DNA from: an uncultured Pseudomonadota bacterium
GTDB taxonomy: Bacteria; Pseudomonadota; Gammaproteobacteria; Methylococcales; Methylomonadaceae
DNA: 39,732 nucleotides
Direction of reading: 5' to 3'
Assembly (NCBI GenBank): GCA_903834465.1
Contig: CAILJB010000086.1
Coordinates: 1 to 39,732, forward strand
Shown here: piece after piece, positions 8,668-17,790 of the stretch
Layout of the letters: every line of letters begins with the position of its first letter
How positions within the stretch are numbered: position 1 is the stretch's first letter
Program-made: the position numbers and the translations under genes
The notes under the pieces: model-generated
Seen by the model: only the letters and a program-made list of their open reading frames with translations
The model's database searches: none
Told to the model about the DNA's origin: nothing

Positions 8668-9432
8668 ATGCGTATTATTACTCTCAATGCAAACGGAATT
8701 CGCTCCGCTCAACGCAAAGGTTTTTTTGAATGGCTCGCACAGCAAAACGCGGATGTCGTTTGTATTCAAGAAACCAAAGCGCAAATTGAGCAGCTCGATG
8801 AAACTTTTCATCCCGTGCCGTATCACTGTTTTTATCATGATGCCGAAAAAAAAGGCTACAGTGGCGTTGCACTTTATTGTAAAACGAAACCCGATGCGGT
8901 GATTTATGGTATTGGTATTGACGACATTGACCGCGAAGGGCGTTTTATCGAGGCGCGCTTTGGTAATTTAAGCGTGATTTCGCTGTATTTACCTTCTGGT
9001 TCTTCGGGCGATGAACGACAAGCGTTTAAATTTAGCGTTTTGGAACGTTTCCGAAATTATTTACAAACCTGTGTCACAAACGGACGTGATACTATTATCT
9101 GTGGCGATTGGAATATTGCCCACAAAGCTATTGATTTGAAAAATTGGCGCGGCAATCAAAAAAATTCCGGTTTTTTGCCTGAAGAACGTGCGTGGCTCGA
9201 TGCTGTTTTTGCGGACGAACATTGGTTTGATGCGTTTCGATTAGTCAATCAAGATTCAGAACAGTACACTTGGTGGTCAAATCGTGGTCAAGCCTGGGCA
9301 AAAAATGTCGGGTGGCGCATTGATTACCAAATTATTAGTGCTTCGCTGCAACACCGTGTTAAAGCGACAAGTATTTATAAAACCGAGCGTTTTTCAGATC
9401 ACGCACCGCTCATTATTGATTACAACGATTAA
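8668..9432 (+). CDS. xth: Exodeoxyribonuclease III / AP endonuclease
   Basis: This is a 254-residue member of the ExoIII/Ape1 endonuclease-phosphatase family. The start MRIITLNANGIRSA at 8668 is the family N-terminus; an upstream in-frame ATG would run through the rpmE promoter region and adds unrelated residues. Metal and catalytic motifs are CIQETKAQ (Glu), GYSGVALY, YLPSGSSGDERQAFK, GDWNIAH (Asp, Asn), WWSNRGQAWAKNVGWRIDY and the terminal SDHAPLIIDY (Asp-His). It cleaves DNA at abasic sites and trims 3' ends in base excision repair. The NxAHxAIDLKNWRGN region resembles the Neisseria/ExoA-type subgroup. It starts the plus-strand run that continues with the ODP gene. Confidence 0.95.
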   Translation: MRIITLNANGIRSAQRKGFFEWLAQQNADVVCIQETKAQIEQLDETFHPVPYHCFYHDAEKKGYSGVALYCKTKPDAVIYGIGIDDIDREGRFIEARFGNLSVISLYLPSGSSGDERQAFKFSVLERFRNYLQTCVTNGRDTIICGDWNIAHKAIDLKNWRGNQKNSGFLPEERAWLDAVFADEHWFDAFRLVNQDSEQYTWWSNRGQAWAKNVGWRIDYQIISASLQHRVKATSIYKTERFSDHAPLIIDYND

Positions 9433-9473
9433 AATTTATGTCAAATATCCAAGCTCTTAAGAAGGCAACTATT

Positions 9474-10244
9474 ATGCGTAACGTCTCGTTATTTGAATCT
9501 GAAGCACACAGTTTTATTTTGCTCAACGAAAGCGAACCTGGCGAAGAAGATGGCATTCGTTCTAATCAATATTTAATTACGCATCATAACGAAGGCGTAT
9601 TGCTTGATCCCGGTGGTTTTGGCGTGATGCCGCGTGTTTTAGCGGAAATGTTGCGTTATATCGAACCAAATCAAATTAAAGGCATTTTTCTTTCGCATCA
9701 AGACCCCGACATTGTTGGCGGCTTATCGACATGGATGGAACTGTGTCACGCACCGGTTTTTGTTTCGAGCATTTGGCTACGCTTTTTACCGCATTACGGC
9801 TTGAAAGATATGGTGCGTTTTATTGGCGTGCCGAATGAAGGCATGACGTGGAATGATGGATGCGATTTTAGTTTGAAAATTGTTCCAGCGCATTTTTTGC
9901 ATTCCGAAGGGCAAATCAACGTTTACGATCCCATTTCAAAAATTTTATTTACCGGCGACATCGGTTCAGCAATGTTGCCCAATGAGCAAAATTATATTTT
10001 CGTCGATGATTTTGCTGCCCATATTCCGTATATCGAAGATTTCCATCGTCGTTATATGTGTTCCAATAAAGCCATTTTGTGCTGGCTAGAAACCATTGCT
10101 GAACTTGATATTCAAATTCTTGCGCCACAACATGGCCCTATTTATCGTGGTAAAGCGGTACAAGATTTTTTTGATTGGTTCAAAAATTTGCAATGCGGCG
10201 TAGATTTAATGCAACCGTTTGGATACTTCCCTAAAAAAGGGTGA
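9474..10244 (+). CDS. Diiron MBL-fold oxygen-binding protein (ODP family)
   Basis: This is a 256-residue metallo-beta-lactamase fold protein related to the diiron domain of flavodiiron proteins but without a flavodoxin domain. Predicted iron ligands are all present: H75-x-D77-x-D79 (SHQDPDIVGG), H143 (FLHSEGQ), D162 (FTGDIGSA) and H220 (PQHGPIYRG). The H143-D162 spacing of 18 residues equals that of flavodiiron proteins. Stand-alone domains of this type are known as ODP, an Fe/O2 sensor studied in Treponema chemotaxis. I start at 9474 because AAGAAGG lies 9 bases upstream; the ATG at 9438 has no ribosome binding site. Its stop is 4 bp from the ATG of a GGDEF-EAL protein, so the pair is probably one O2-to-c-di-GMP signalling unit. 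An alternative is a small NO/O2 reductase needing a separate electron donor. Confidence 0.82.
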   Translation: MRNVSLFESEAHSFILLNESEPGEEDGIRSNQYLITHHNEGVLLDPGGFGVMPRVLAEMLRYIEPNQIKGIFLSHQDPDIVGGLSTWMELCHAPVFVSSIWLRFLPHYGLKDMVRFIGVPNEGMTWNDGCDFSLKIVPAHFLHSEGQINVYDPISKILFTGDIGSAMLPNEQNYIFVDDFAAHIPYIEDFHRRYMCSNKAILCWLETIAELDIQILAPQHGPIYRGKAVQDFFDWFKNLQCGVDLMQPFGYFPKKG

Positions 10245-10248
10245 TGCC

Positions 10249-12426
10249 ATGAATTACTCTTACACCAATCATTTAGAAGAATTGCGTTTTAATTTTGTTA
10301 ATCAAATTACCGAAATTTTAGAAAATCAAACGCGCGCACAACGTTATGCTGTTAATAATATTGATTTAACGGATAACGTTAGTAAAGAAATTATTAAAAA
10401 TTTACAAGCGGGTTTAGCCACACAGTCTTTGGATGAAGCAAAAGATGCCATGCAACATGCGATGCAAAGTTGCGAACGCATGAACAAAAGTTTGGGTTTG
10501 CTTTTTGATCAATACAAACGCCATCAGCAATCCAATCGATTACGCATTCAAGAAGTGATTGTGGAATTTAATAATGCCTTGCATGCTTTGTCGTCGGTGC
10601 TGATTGAAAAAGATTTACTCGAACGGCAAAGCAAAGTATTAGAAAGTATCATTTTGTCGCACGAACATGTTTCACAATGGAAAGAGTTTGTACAAGAAAT
10701 TTTGCTCGATTTTCACAGTATTTTTCCGTTTAACTTTTTTTATATTGCGTTTGCCGAAGAACATGGTTTGTCACTGTATTTATACGCGATGGGCGAATAC
10801 AGCAAGGAAACTCTCAAGGAAGCACGTCATAAATTAAGTATGCAAATGATTGAAAGTATCGGTTTGCCGACGGATGCCGTGTTAGATATTGAAGAGTTTG
10901 TTATTGCTTGTGCCGACAGTAATTTTGTTAAAACAGAACTTGAAATTAACATGATTAGTGTGCCTGTTGCAGATCAATCCACGAATTTGGCGGGTTTGCT
11001 TGGCGTAGCGTATGCGTCAAATAATAAATTATCTAATCAAGAAGAAAGTGTTATTCGTGCGATTTTATCTGTCATGGTGATGGTTGTTGGTTCGAGTAAA
11101 GCTCTGTCTCGAACTTTATTGGAATTGGAATATTACGCCATTCACGATCCGTTAACGGGTTTATATAATCGCCGTCAATTCAACGATATTTTAGAATACG
11201 AAGTTGGTCGATGTGAACGGCATAGTCATGAATTTAGCGTGCTGATGCTGGATTTGGATAATTTCAAAGACATTAACGATTCGTTTGGACATCCCACTGG
11301 TGACGCTGCATTAAGAACGGTCGCGGAAGTGTTACGCTCTCATACACGCAAAGGGGATTTATGTGCGCGTGTGGGTGGCGACGAATTTGCGATTATTTTG
11401 GTCGAAACGAGTTCAGAAAGCGGACACATTATTGCCGATGCGATTGCTAAAACGTTACGCGAAACAACGTTAATTTCGACGCAAGGTAATCGCTTTCATT
11501 TAACCATTTCGATTGGATTGAGTTGTTTCCCTCACGATGCTAAAACCGCCGATGAATTGATGGCGGGCGTTGATGTTGCCATGTATCGTGCGAAAGCATT
11601 AGGCAAAGACGGTGTGTGTTTGGTGAAATCGGTTGAAGAACGTATCAATATCCGTGAAACGCGCAATCAAGTCGAAGAGTTGCGTGACGCGCTCAAAGAA
11701 AATCGCATTGTGCCGTATTATCAAACCATTGTGAATTGTAAAACCGGTGACGTGATGGCATTTGAAACGTTAGCACGACTGAAGAAACTAGACGGTGAAA
11801 CCGTTTCAGCAGCAATGTTTATTGAAACGATTGAAAAATACGGGCTGTCGCGTGATTTAGATCGCGCCATGATTAGTAATTCTTTGATTGCAAAACGTGC
11901 GTGCATCGATGCAAAAAGTCCTAACGCTAATGCAAAAATTTTTATCAATTTATCTGTTCAAGAAATTCAAGGACGCGGTATTTTAGGTTATGCCGAAGAA
12001 TTGTGTCAGGAAATGAATGTGCCACCGGAAAGTATCGTTTTTGAATTGCTAGAACGCGATGCGATTGGCGATATGACTAACATGCGGAAATTTTTAAATA
12101 ATTTACGCTGTAAAGGTTTTTCATTTGCACTGGATGATTTTGGTAGCGGTTATAATTCGTTTCATTATTTGCGCGAACTGCACTTTGAATATGTCAAAAT
12201 CGATGGCGCGTTTGTGCGAAATATTATTAGTTCAAAACTTGATTATGCGTTGGTGCATAATCTGTCACGCTTATGCCAAGATATTGGTATTTTGACCATT
12301 GCAGAATTTGTTGAAAACGAAGAGATTTTAAAAGCCCTGCAAACAATGGGTATCAATTATGTACAAGGCTATCATATCAGTATGCCAATTTCCGAAATGC
12401 GTCAATCCGAGAAAAAACGAGGTTAA
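10249..12426 (+). CDS. GAF-like/GGDEF/EAL dual-domain c-di-GMP protein
   Basis: This is a 725-residue protein with no TM helices. Residues 1-130 are helical and probably coiled coil, and 135-295 form a GAF-like region (FNFFYIAFAEEHG...GLLGVAYASNNKLS). The GGDEF domain starts at DPLTGLYNRRQF and has an intact active site RVGGDEFAII (376-380), plus an RxxD inhibitory site (RKGD) five residues before it. The EAL domain begins FETLARLK (E506, ETL instead of EAL) and keeps NLS, ELLER, DDFGSGY, VKIDG and QGYHISMP; the AEGVE motif reads AEFVE. Both synthesis and hydrolysis of c-di-GMP therefore look chemically possible. I chose 10249 because AAGGG lies 6-10 bases upstream; the earlier in-frame ATG lies inside the ODP gene. 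Co-translation with ODP suggests that ODP or iron/O2 state controls it. Confidence 0.92.
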   Translation: MNYSYTNHLEELRFNFVNQITEILENQTRAQRYAVNNIDLTDNVSKEIIKNLQAGLATQSLDEAKDAMQHAMQSCERMNKSLGLLFDQYKRHQQSNRLRIQEVIVEFNNALHALSSVLIEKDLLERQSKVLESIILSHEHVSQWKEFVQEILLDFHSIFPFNFFYIAFAEEHGLSLYLYAMGEYSKETLKEARHKLSMQMIESIGLPTDAVLDIEEFVIACADSNFVKTELEINMISVPVADQSTNLAGLLGVAYASNNKLSNQEESVIRAILSVMVMVVGSSKALSRTLLELEYYAIHDPLTGLYNRRQFNDILEYEVGRCERHSHEFSVLMLDLDNFKDINDSFGHPTGDAALRTVAEVLRSHTRKGDLCARVGGDEFAIILVETSSESGHIIADAIAKTLRETTLISTQGNRFHLTISIGLSCFPHDAKTADELMAGVDVAMYRAKALGKDGVCLVKSVEERINIRETRNQVEELRDALKENRIVPYYQTIVNCKTGDVMAFETLARLKKLDGETVSAAMFIETIEKYGLSRDLDRAMISNSLIAKRACIDAKSPNANAKIFINLSVQEIQGRGILGYAEELCQEMNVPPESIVFELLERDAIGDMTNMRKFLNNLRCKGFSFALDDFGSGYNSFHYLRELHFEYVKIDGAFVRNIISSKLDYALVHNLSRLCQDIGILTIAEFVENEEILKALQTMGINYVQGYHISMPISEMRQSEKKRG

Positions 12427-12429
12427 ATC

Positions 12430-12885
12430 ATGCGTTGTCCTTTTTGCGCGGAACATGACACGCGCGTTTTAGATTCACGTTTAGCCCATGATGGCGATCA
12501 GGTTCGGCGACGACGCGAATGCACCGTATGCAAAGCGCGTTTTACCACTTACGAAGTGGCGGAGTTGCGAATGCCTGATGTGGTAAAACATAACGGTACG
12601 CGCCAGCCTTTTGATGACCAGAAATTGCGTTCGGGCATTATGAAAGCGTTGGAAAAACGTCCTGTGAATCGCAATGCCGTCGAACAAGCGGTCAGTCGCA
12701 TTAAACGCAGTTTAACAGGGAAAACCGATAGCGAAGTGTCGAGTCAATTGCTCGGTGAAAAAGTGATGAATGAATTGCGTAATTTAGACCATGTCGCGTA
12801 TGTGCGATTTGCGTCGGTGTATCGCAGTTTTGAAGACGTGAGCGAATTTAACGACGTAATTGCGAATTTAAACGATGCGAACTGA
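12430..12885 (+). CDS. nrdR: Transcriptional repressor NrdR
   Basis: This is a 151-residue protein with an N-terminal zinc ribbon (C3, C6, C31, C34 in [17 protein letters not shown] and [13 protein letters not shown]) and an ATP-cone from about residue 48 ([20 protein letters not shown]). It represses ribonucleotide reductase genes by binding NrdR boxes in response to ATP/dATP. It begins 3 bp after the GGDEF-EAL stop and overlaps ribD by 11 bp. The nrdR-ribD order is typical of gammaproteobacteria. No ribonucleotide reductase gene is in the window. Confidence 0.96.
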   Translation: MRCPFCAEHDTRVLDSRLAHDGDQVRRRRECTVCKARFTTYEVAELRMPDVVKHNGTRQPFDDQKLRSGIMKALEKRPVNRNAVEQAVSRIKRSLTGKTDSEVSSQLLGEKVMNELRNLDHVAYVRFASVYRSFEDVSEFNDVIANLNDAN

Positions 12886-13954
12886 TTTAGAATTTATGGC
12901 GCGTGCGTTGCAACTTGCCGAACGTGGACGTTTTACCACTGACCCAAATCCGCGCGTGGGTTGCGTACTGATAAAGGAAGGACGCATTATTGGCGAAGGT
13001 TGGCACGAAAGGGCAGGACAAGCACACGCCGAAATCAATGCCTTGAAGAATGCGATTGAAGATGTGCAGGGCGCGACAGCGTATGTGACGTTAGAACCAT
13101 GCAGTCATCATGGTAAAACGCCACCCTGTTGTGACGCGCTGATTAACGCAGGTATTAAACGTTTAGCGGTTGCCATGACAGACCCGAATCCATTAGTTGC
13201 TGGGCGGGGTTTAGAACGTTGTCGAGCGGCTGGAATGGAAGTGATTTGTGACGTGTTACGCGCAGAGGCGGAAAAATTAAATCGCGGGTTTATTTCTCGA
13301 ATGACCAGAAATCGTCCGTTTATTCGCAGTAAAATTGCGATGAGTTTAGACGGTCGCACCGCGCTGGCAAATGGTGAAAGTCAATGGATTACTTCGCCCG
13401 AATCTCGCGCGGACGTGCATCGTTTGCGTGCCGAAAGTTCTGCAGTTCTCACTGGAATTGGAACGGTGCTGGCTGATAATCCGTCACTTAATGCTCGCGT
13501 CGATTTTCCTGTTGTGCAACCGATTCGCGTGATTTTAGACACGCAATTGCAAATGCCGCTGGATTCACAATTAGGCAAATTAGACGGACGCACTTTAATT
13601 TTGACTTGCTCAACGGATGAACAAAAACACGATGCGTTGAAACAAGCCAATTTCGAAATTCATGTTTTGCCCGAATCCAACGGACAATTAGATTTGCATG
13701 AAGTGATGACATTTTTAGTAGAGCAAGAAATTAACACCGTTTTTGTCGAAGCCGGTGCAATTTTGAATGGCGCGTTACTTGAAGCGGGTTTGGTTGATGA
13801 ATGGTTAATCTATATGGCTTCGTGCGTGTTGGGCGATAAAGGGCGAGGTGTTTTTGCACTCAATGAATTGCAATCGATGGCGGACAAAAAAATATTATAT
13901 TGGCGCGATGTGCGTCACATTGGACAAGATTTGCGCTTGACGCTTTCAGCTTAG
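12875..13954 (+). CDS. ribD: Bifunctional riboflavin deaminase/reductase RibD
   Basis: This is a 359-residue bifunctional enzyme for the second and third steps of riboflavin synthesis. The N-terminal deaminase has zinc ligands and catalytic Glu in HAEINAL (H51, E53) and [13 protein letters not shown] (C76, C85). The C-terminal reductase starts [18 protein letters not shown] and includes [21 protein letters not shown], the NADPH/substrate site. The ATG lies inside the end of nrdR, so it is translationally coupled. The stop is followed by 45 bp before gltX. Other rib genes are not present here. Confidence 0.95.
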   Translation: MRTDLEFMARALQLAERGRFTTDPNPRVGCVLIKEGRIIGEGWHERAGQAHAEINALKNAIEDVQGATAYVTLEPCSHHGKTPPCCDALINAGIKRLAVAMTDPNPLVAGRGLERCRAAGMEVICDVLRAEAEKLNRGFISRMTRNRPFIRSKIAMSLDGRTALANGESQWITSPESRADVHRLRAESSAVLTGIGTVLADNPSLNARVDFPVVQPIRVILDTQLQMPLDSQLGKLDGRTLILTCSTDEQKHDALKQANFEIHVLPESNGQLDLHEVMTFLVEQEINTVFVEAGAILNGALLEAGLVDEWLIYMASCVLGDKGRGVFALNELQSMADKKILYWRDVRHIGQDLRLTLSA

Positions 13955-13999
13955 TTTTTCCTTTCAAATTTCTTATTTTTCACTTTTTGGTTTTTACAA

Positions 14000-15406
14000 A
14001 TGACAGTTACTACACGTTTTGCACCCAGCCCAACAGGTTATTTACACGTTGGCGGAGCGCGTACCGCTTTATTTTCATGGCTTTATGCGCGTAAACATGG
14101 CGGCAAATTTATTTTACGAATTGAAGACACCGATTTAGAACGCTCGACACAAGAATCGGTTGATGCGATTTTAGACGGCATGGCGTGGTTGAGTTTAAAT
14201 TCCGACAACGAAAGACCGTTTTTTCAAACCGAACATTTTCCGCGTTATAAAGAAATCATCGCGCAATTGCTCGCTGACGGTCATGCTTATTATTGCGATT
14301 GCAGCAAAGAAGAATTAGAAACGTTGCGTGAGCAACAAATGGCAGCAAAAGAAAAACCGCGTTACAACGGTAAATGCCGCGATGCGAATAAACCACAAAG
14401 CGATAAAACGGTGGTACGTTTTAAAACGCCGCTTGATGGCGCGATTACCATTCCCGATTTGGTGAAAGGCGAAATTACGGTTGCCAATAAAGAACTCGAC
14501 GATTTAGTGATTGCGCGTGCTGACGGTTCGCCAACTTACAATTTGACGGTTGTCGTGGATGATATGGATATGCAAATCACGCACGTTATTCGTGGTGATG
14601 ACCATATCAATAACACGCCACGCCAAATCAATATTCTAAACGCCTTAAACGCACCGTTGCCCCAATACGCACATTTGCCGATGATTCTGGGTGCAGACGG
14701 CGCACGTTTGTCAAAACGTCATGGCGCGGTCAGCGTGATGCAATTTCGTGACGAAGGGTATTTACCTGAAGCGTTACTCAATTATTTAGTGCGTTTAGGT
14801 TGGTCACACGGCGATCAAGAGATTTTTTCTATTGATGAAATGATTGAATATTTCGATTTAGCGGATGTGAATGGCGCGGCTTCAACGTTTAACATGGAAA
14901 AATTGTTGTGGCTCAATCATCACTATTTAATGCACAGCGACCCCGCGCGAATTGTGCCGCATTTGGTTTGGCATTTAGGACAATTAGGTATCGATGCAAA
15001 GCAGGAAGAAGTAGATTTAATCGAATTGGTTAAAGCGCAACGCGAACGTTGTAAAACGTTGGTCGATATGGCGGCGGCGAGTGTGTATTTTTACCATGAC
15101 TTTGACGGTTACGAAGAAAAATCAGCAAAAAAAGCCTTTGTTGAAGGTAGTGATAACGTGTTGGCAAAATTAGAAGAAGCCTTTTCACACGTTCCAACAT
15201 GGGAAGCTGAAGCCTTACACGACATCGTTAAAAACGTTGCCGCCCAATTGGAATTAGGGTTGGGAAAAGTTGCCCAGCCGTTGCGGGTTGCCATTTGTGG
15301 TTCGGGCGTTTCACCGTCGATTGATGTCACCTTGTCATTATTGGGTAGAGACAAAACATTAGCCCGTTTGCAACGCGCTATTTCACACATTCAAACGTTG
15401 GCTTAA
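14000..15406 (+). CDS. gltX: Glutamyl-tRNA synthetase
   Basis: This is a 468-residue class Ic aminoacyl-tRNA synthetase. The N-terminus TTRFAPSPTGYLHVGGARTA contains the HIGH equivalent (H16VGG), and the KMSKS equivalent is LSKRHG at 237-242. The acceptor-binding insert includes CDCSKEELE and CRDAN, a pair resembling the zinc-binding cysteines of the E. coli enzyme. The C-terminal anticodon-binding domain ends LARLQRAISHI. It charges tRNA-Glu with glutamate. The next gene starts 4 bp downstream, so co-transcription with ntrB is likely. Confidence 0.96.
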   Translation: MTVTTRFAPSPTGYLHVGGARTALFSWLYARKHGGKFILRIEDTDLERSTQESVDAILDGMAWLSLNSDNERPFFQTEHFPRYKEIIAQLLADGHAYYCDCSKEELETLREQQMAAKEKPRYNGKCRDANKPQSDKTVVRFKTPLDGAITIPDLVKGEITVANKELDDLVIARADGSPTYNLTVVVDDMDMQITHVIRGDDHINNTPRQINILNALNAPLPQYAHLPMILGADGARLSKRHGAVSVMQFRDEGYLPEALLNYLVRLGWSHGDQEIFSIDEMIEYFDLADVNGAASTFNMEKLLWLNHHYLMHSDPARIVPHLVWHLGQLGIDAKQEEVDLIELVKAQRERCKTLVDMAAASVYFYHDFDGYEEKSAKKAFVEGSDNVLAKLEEAFSHVPTWEAEALHDIVKNVAAQLELGLGKVAQPLRVAICGSGVSPSIDVTLSLLGRDKTLARLQRAISHIQTLA

Positions 15407-15410
15407 CACC

Positions 15411-16448
15411 ATGTACAAACGGCTATTGGATAATCTCAACACGGCAGTTTTGTTGTTCGATAGCTATTTAACGTTGCGTTATTTGAATACGGCGGCAGAA
15501 ATCTTACTCGCTGACAGTGCGCGGCAATTGTTGGGGATTTCGGCGAAAAAATTATTTAAATCGTCCGATGCGGCGTTTTTAAGTAATTTAACGCATTGCC
15601 GCGATGCTGCCGAACCGCTAATTGATTACGCCTTGGAATTACACCGCGCTAATCACAGTATTTTCGTCAATGTCAGCGTTACGCCGTTGGGGTCAGAAGA
15701 AAACGAAATTATCGTCGAATTATTCCCGATTGATAATCGTTTGCGAATTTCTCAAGAAGAACAATTATTTGCCCAACAAAACGCGGCTCGCTTGATGGTG
15801 CGTGGTTTGGCGCATGAAATTAAAAATCCGTTAGGCGGTTTGCGCGGCGCGGCGCAATTGCTGGATTTAGAATTGCCCAATGCTGAACTTAAAGAATACA
15901 CGCAAGTCATTATTGCCGAAGCTGACCGTTTGCAAGATTTAGTGAATCGAATGCTCGGGCCAAATGAATTGCCCAATAAACAGCGGTTAAATATTCACGA
16001 AGTATTAGAGCGGGTGCGCTGGTTGGTGCAAGCAGAAATGAATCACAATGTGCAAATTCATTGTGATTACGACCCCAGTTTACCGGAATTATTGGGTGAC
16101 AAAAATCAGTTAATTCAAGCGGTGTTAAATATTGTGCGTAACGCGGTGCAAGCGATTCCCGAATACGGCAACGTGACATTGCGAACACGCATTTGCCGCC
16201 ATGTTACGTTAGAACGCAAACGTTATAAATTAGCGGTGCGTTGTGAAATTATTGATGATGGCGTAGGCATTGCACCGGATATGTTAAATAAAATTTTTTA
16301 TCCGATGATTACCGGACGCGCAGAGGGAACAGGTTTAGGTTTATCGATTTCACAAGCCTTGATTTCTCAACATCAAGGCGTGATTGAATGCAGCAGCGAA
16401 AAAGGACGTACGGTGTTTTCGATTACTCTGCCGTTACTTTCTCTTTAG
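15411..16448 (+). CDS. glnL: Nitrogen regulation sensor kinase NtrB (GlnL)
   Basis: This is a 345-residue cytoplasmic histidine kinase. An N-terminal PAS domain (LLDNLNTAVLLFDSYLTLRY) is followed by the dimerisation/phosphoacceptor helix RGLAHEIKNPLGGLRGAAQL with H135, and an ATPase domain with NIVRNAVQAIPE (N box), DDGVGIAP (G1) and GTGLGLSISQ (G2). The block order and wording closely follow E. coli NtrB, including the YDPSLPEL segment. NtrB phosphorylates NtrC under nitrogen limitation and is controlled by PII. The gene normally lies between glnA and glnG; here it follows gltX and is followed by a convergent helicase, so its regulator must be encoded elsewhere. Its last 26 bp overlap the 3' end of srmB on the other strand. 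Confidence 0.93.
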   Translation: MYKRLLDNLNTAVLLFDSYLTLRYLNTAAEILLADSARQLLGISAKKLFKSSDAAFLSNLTHCRDAAEPLIDYALELHRANHSIFVNVSVTPLGSEENEIIVELFPIDNRLRISQEEQLFAQQNAARLMVRGLAHEIKNPLGGLRGAAQLLDLELPNAELKEYTQVIIAEADRLQDLVNRMLGPNELPNKQRLNIHEVLERVRWLVQAEMNHNVQIHCDYDPSLPELLGDKNQLIQAVLNIVRNAVQAIPEYGNVTLRTRICRHVTLERKRYKLAVRCEIIDDGVGIAPDMLNKIFYPMITGRAEGTGLGLSISQALISQHQGVIECSSEKGRTVFSITLPLLSL

Positions 16449-17760
16449 GCGCACGACGTTTACCAATATTTTTTTGATCGCGGTGACGCACTTTTACTTT
16501 TTCTGGTTTGTCTTTCTTCGTTTCAGTTTTCTTTTTACCGCCCACCGTTTTTCCAGACGCTTTTAATTTTTTAGGTCCTTGGAATTTTCCTGCTAATTCT
16601 TTGATATTTCGGCGAATAAAACTTTGTCGCAAAAAGCGTTCAATCCCTGCCATCAAATTCCATTCAGTATGTTTGACTAACGTAATCGTCAAACCGGTTT
16701 CGTCGCTACGTCCGGTACGTCCAATGCGATGGATATAGTTAATGCCGTTGCGTGGCACTTCAAAATTGATAACTAAATTGATGCCTTTAATGTCTAATCC
16801 GCGTGCGGCTAAATCCGTTGCAATCAACACATTTACTACGCCATCACGAAATAATCGCATGACGCGCTGCCGTTCTTTTTGATCCATTTCGCCATGCAAC
16901 ACAATGGCGCGTACACCTTTAGCACGCAAGGGATCGCAAAGTGCATCGGCTTGTAAACGGCTATTTGAAAACACGAGAGCTTTTTCAAAGGTTTCGTTTT
17001 CGAGTAGCCACGCCAGCAATTGCTGTTTATGGGCATTGTCGTCTGCTAACACGATTTGTTGTTGAATATTGGGCAACTCGTCTCGTAACGTATTTAAGGC
17101 AATCAGTTCATATTTTTTTAATACTTTATCCGCCATTTTTAAAACGCCCGCATGCGTCAGCGTCGCGGAAAATAACAGCGTTTGGCGATTTTCATTGCAT
17201 TGTTTTGCAATGGTCAATACGTCTTCACTAAATCCCATGTCGAGCATTCGGTCTGCTTCATCAAGAATTAGTGTGTCTAAATTTTCAAATGGCGCGGTAT
17301 CTAACGTTAATAATTCCAGCACGCGCCCCGGTGTTGCGATAACAACCGGCGTATTTTTACGCAACAGGTTTTGTTGTTTCTTAAAATCTTCACCGCCAAT
17401 AATCAAACCCGCTTTGAGCGATGTGCCTTCGAGTAATTGTTGGCATTGCAGGAAAATTTGTTGCGCCAGTTCACGCGTTGGTACTAAAACCAGAGCGCGA
17501 GTTCCCGCGTAATAATTCGGATTGACGAGTAAATGGTGCAAGGTCGGCAACAAAAATGCCAACGTTTTGCCGCTACCGGTTTTTGCACTGACTAACAAAT
17601 TTTGGCGCGTTAAACTTGCCGGAATCGTGCGTTGTTGCACAGGTGTTGGTGTTTCAAAACCGTTATGTACTAACGCCTGTTCTAGCGCAGAATGCAAATT
17701 AAAACTCGAAAAGTCGGTAAGTGAACGTTCTGTTGTGGCTGGAGAAATCGTTTCTGTCAT
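16423..17760 (-). CDS. srmB: DEAD-box RNA helicase, SrmB type
   Basis: This is a 445-residue DEAD-box protein. Motifs in order are Q motif (ETPTPVQQRTIP), motif I AKTGSGKT (59-66), PTRELAQQ, TPGR, DEAD (167-170), SAT, then the second RecA domain with LIATDLAARGLD and HRIGRTGRS. The basic C-terminal tail ends KVRHRDQKNIGKRR, nearly the same as the E. coli SrmB tail, which supports SrmB over RhlE or DeaD. SrmB assists early 50S subunit assembly. It lies 30 bp downstream of ftsK on the same strand and has no clear Shine-Dalgarno, only an A-rich leader. Its 3' end overlaps glnL by 26 bp in opposite orientation. Confidence 0.88.
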   Translation of the reverse strand: MTETISPATTERSLTDFSSFNLHSALEQALVHNGFETPTPVQQRTIPASLTRQNLLVSAKTGSGKTLAFLLPTLHHLLVNPNYYAGTRALVLVPTRELAQQIFLQCQQLLEGTSLKAGLIIGGEDFKKQQNLLRKNTPVVIATPGRVLELLTLDTAPFENLDTLILDEADRMLDMGFSEDVLTIAKQCNENRQTLLFSATLTHAGVLKMADKVLKKYELIALNTLRDELPNIQQQIVLADDNAHKQQLLAWLLENETFEKALVFSNSRLQADALCDPLRAKGVRAIVLHGEMDQKERQRVMRLFRDGVVNVLIATDLAARGLDIKGINLVINFEVPRNGINYIHRIGRTGRSDETGLTITLVKHTEWNLMAGIERFLRQSFIRRNIKELAGKFQGPKKLKASGKTVGGKKKTETKKDKPEKVKVRHRDQKNIGKRRAPKEKVTAE

Positions 17761-17790
17761 TTTTTATATAAATTTAAAGTAAAAAGGTGG

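Noticed and set aside
16423-16448. Overlap of glnL and srmB as a possible annotation error
   Set aside because: Both C-termini match their families (ITLPL-type end in NtrB, IGKRR-type tail in SrmB), so the 26-bp convergent overlap appears genuine.
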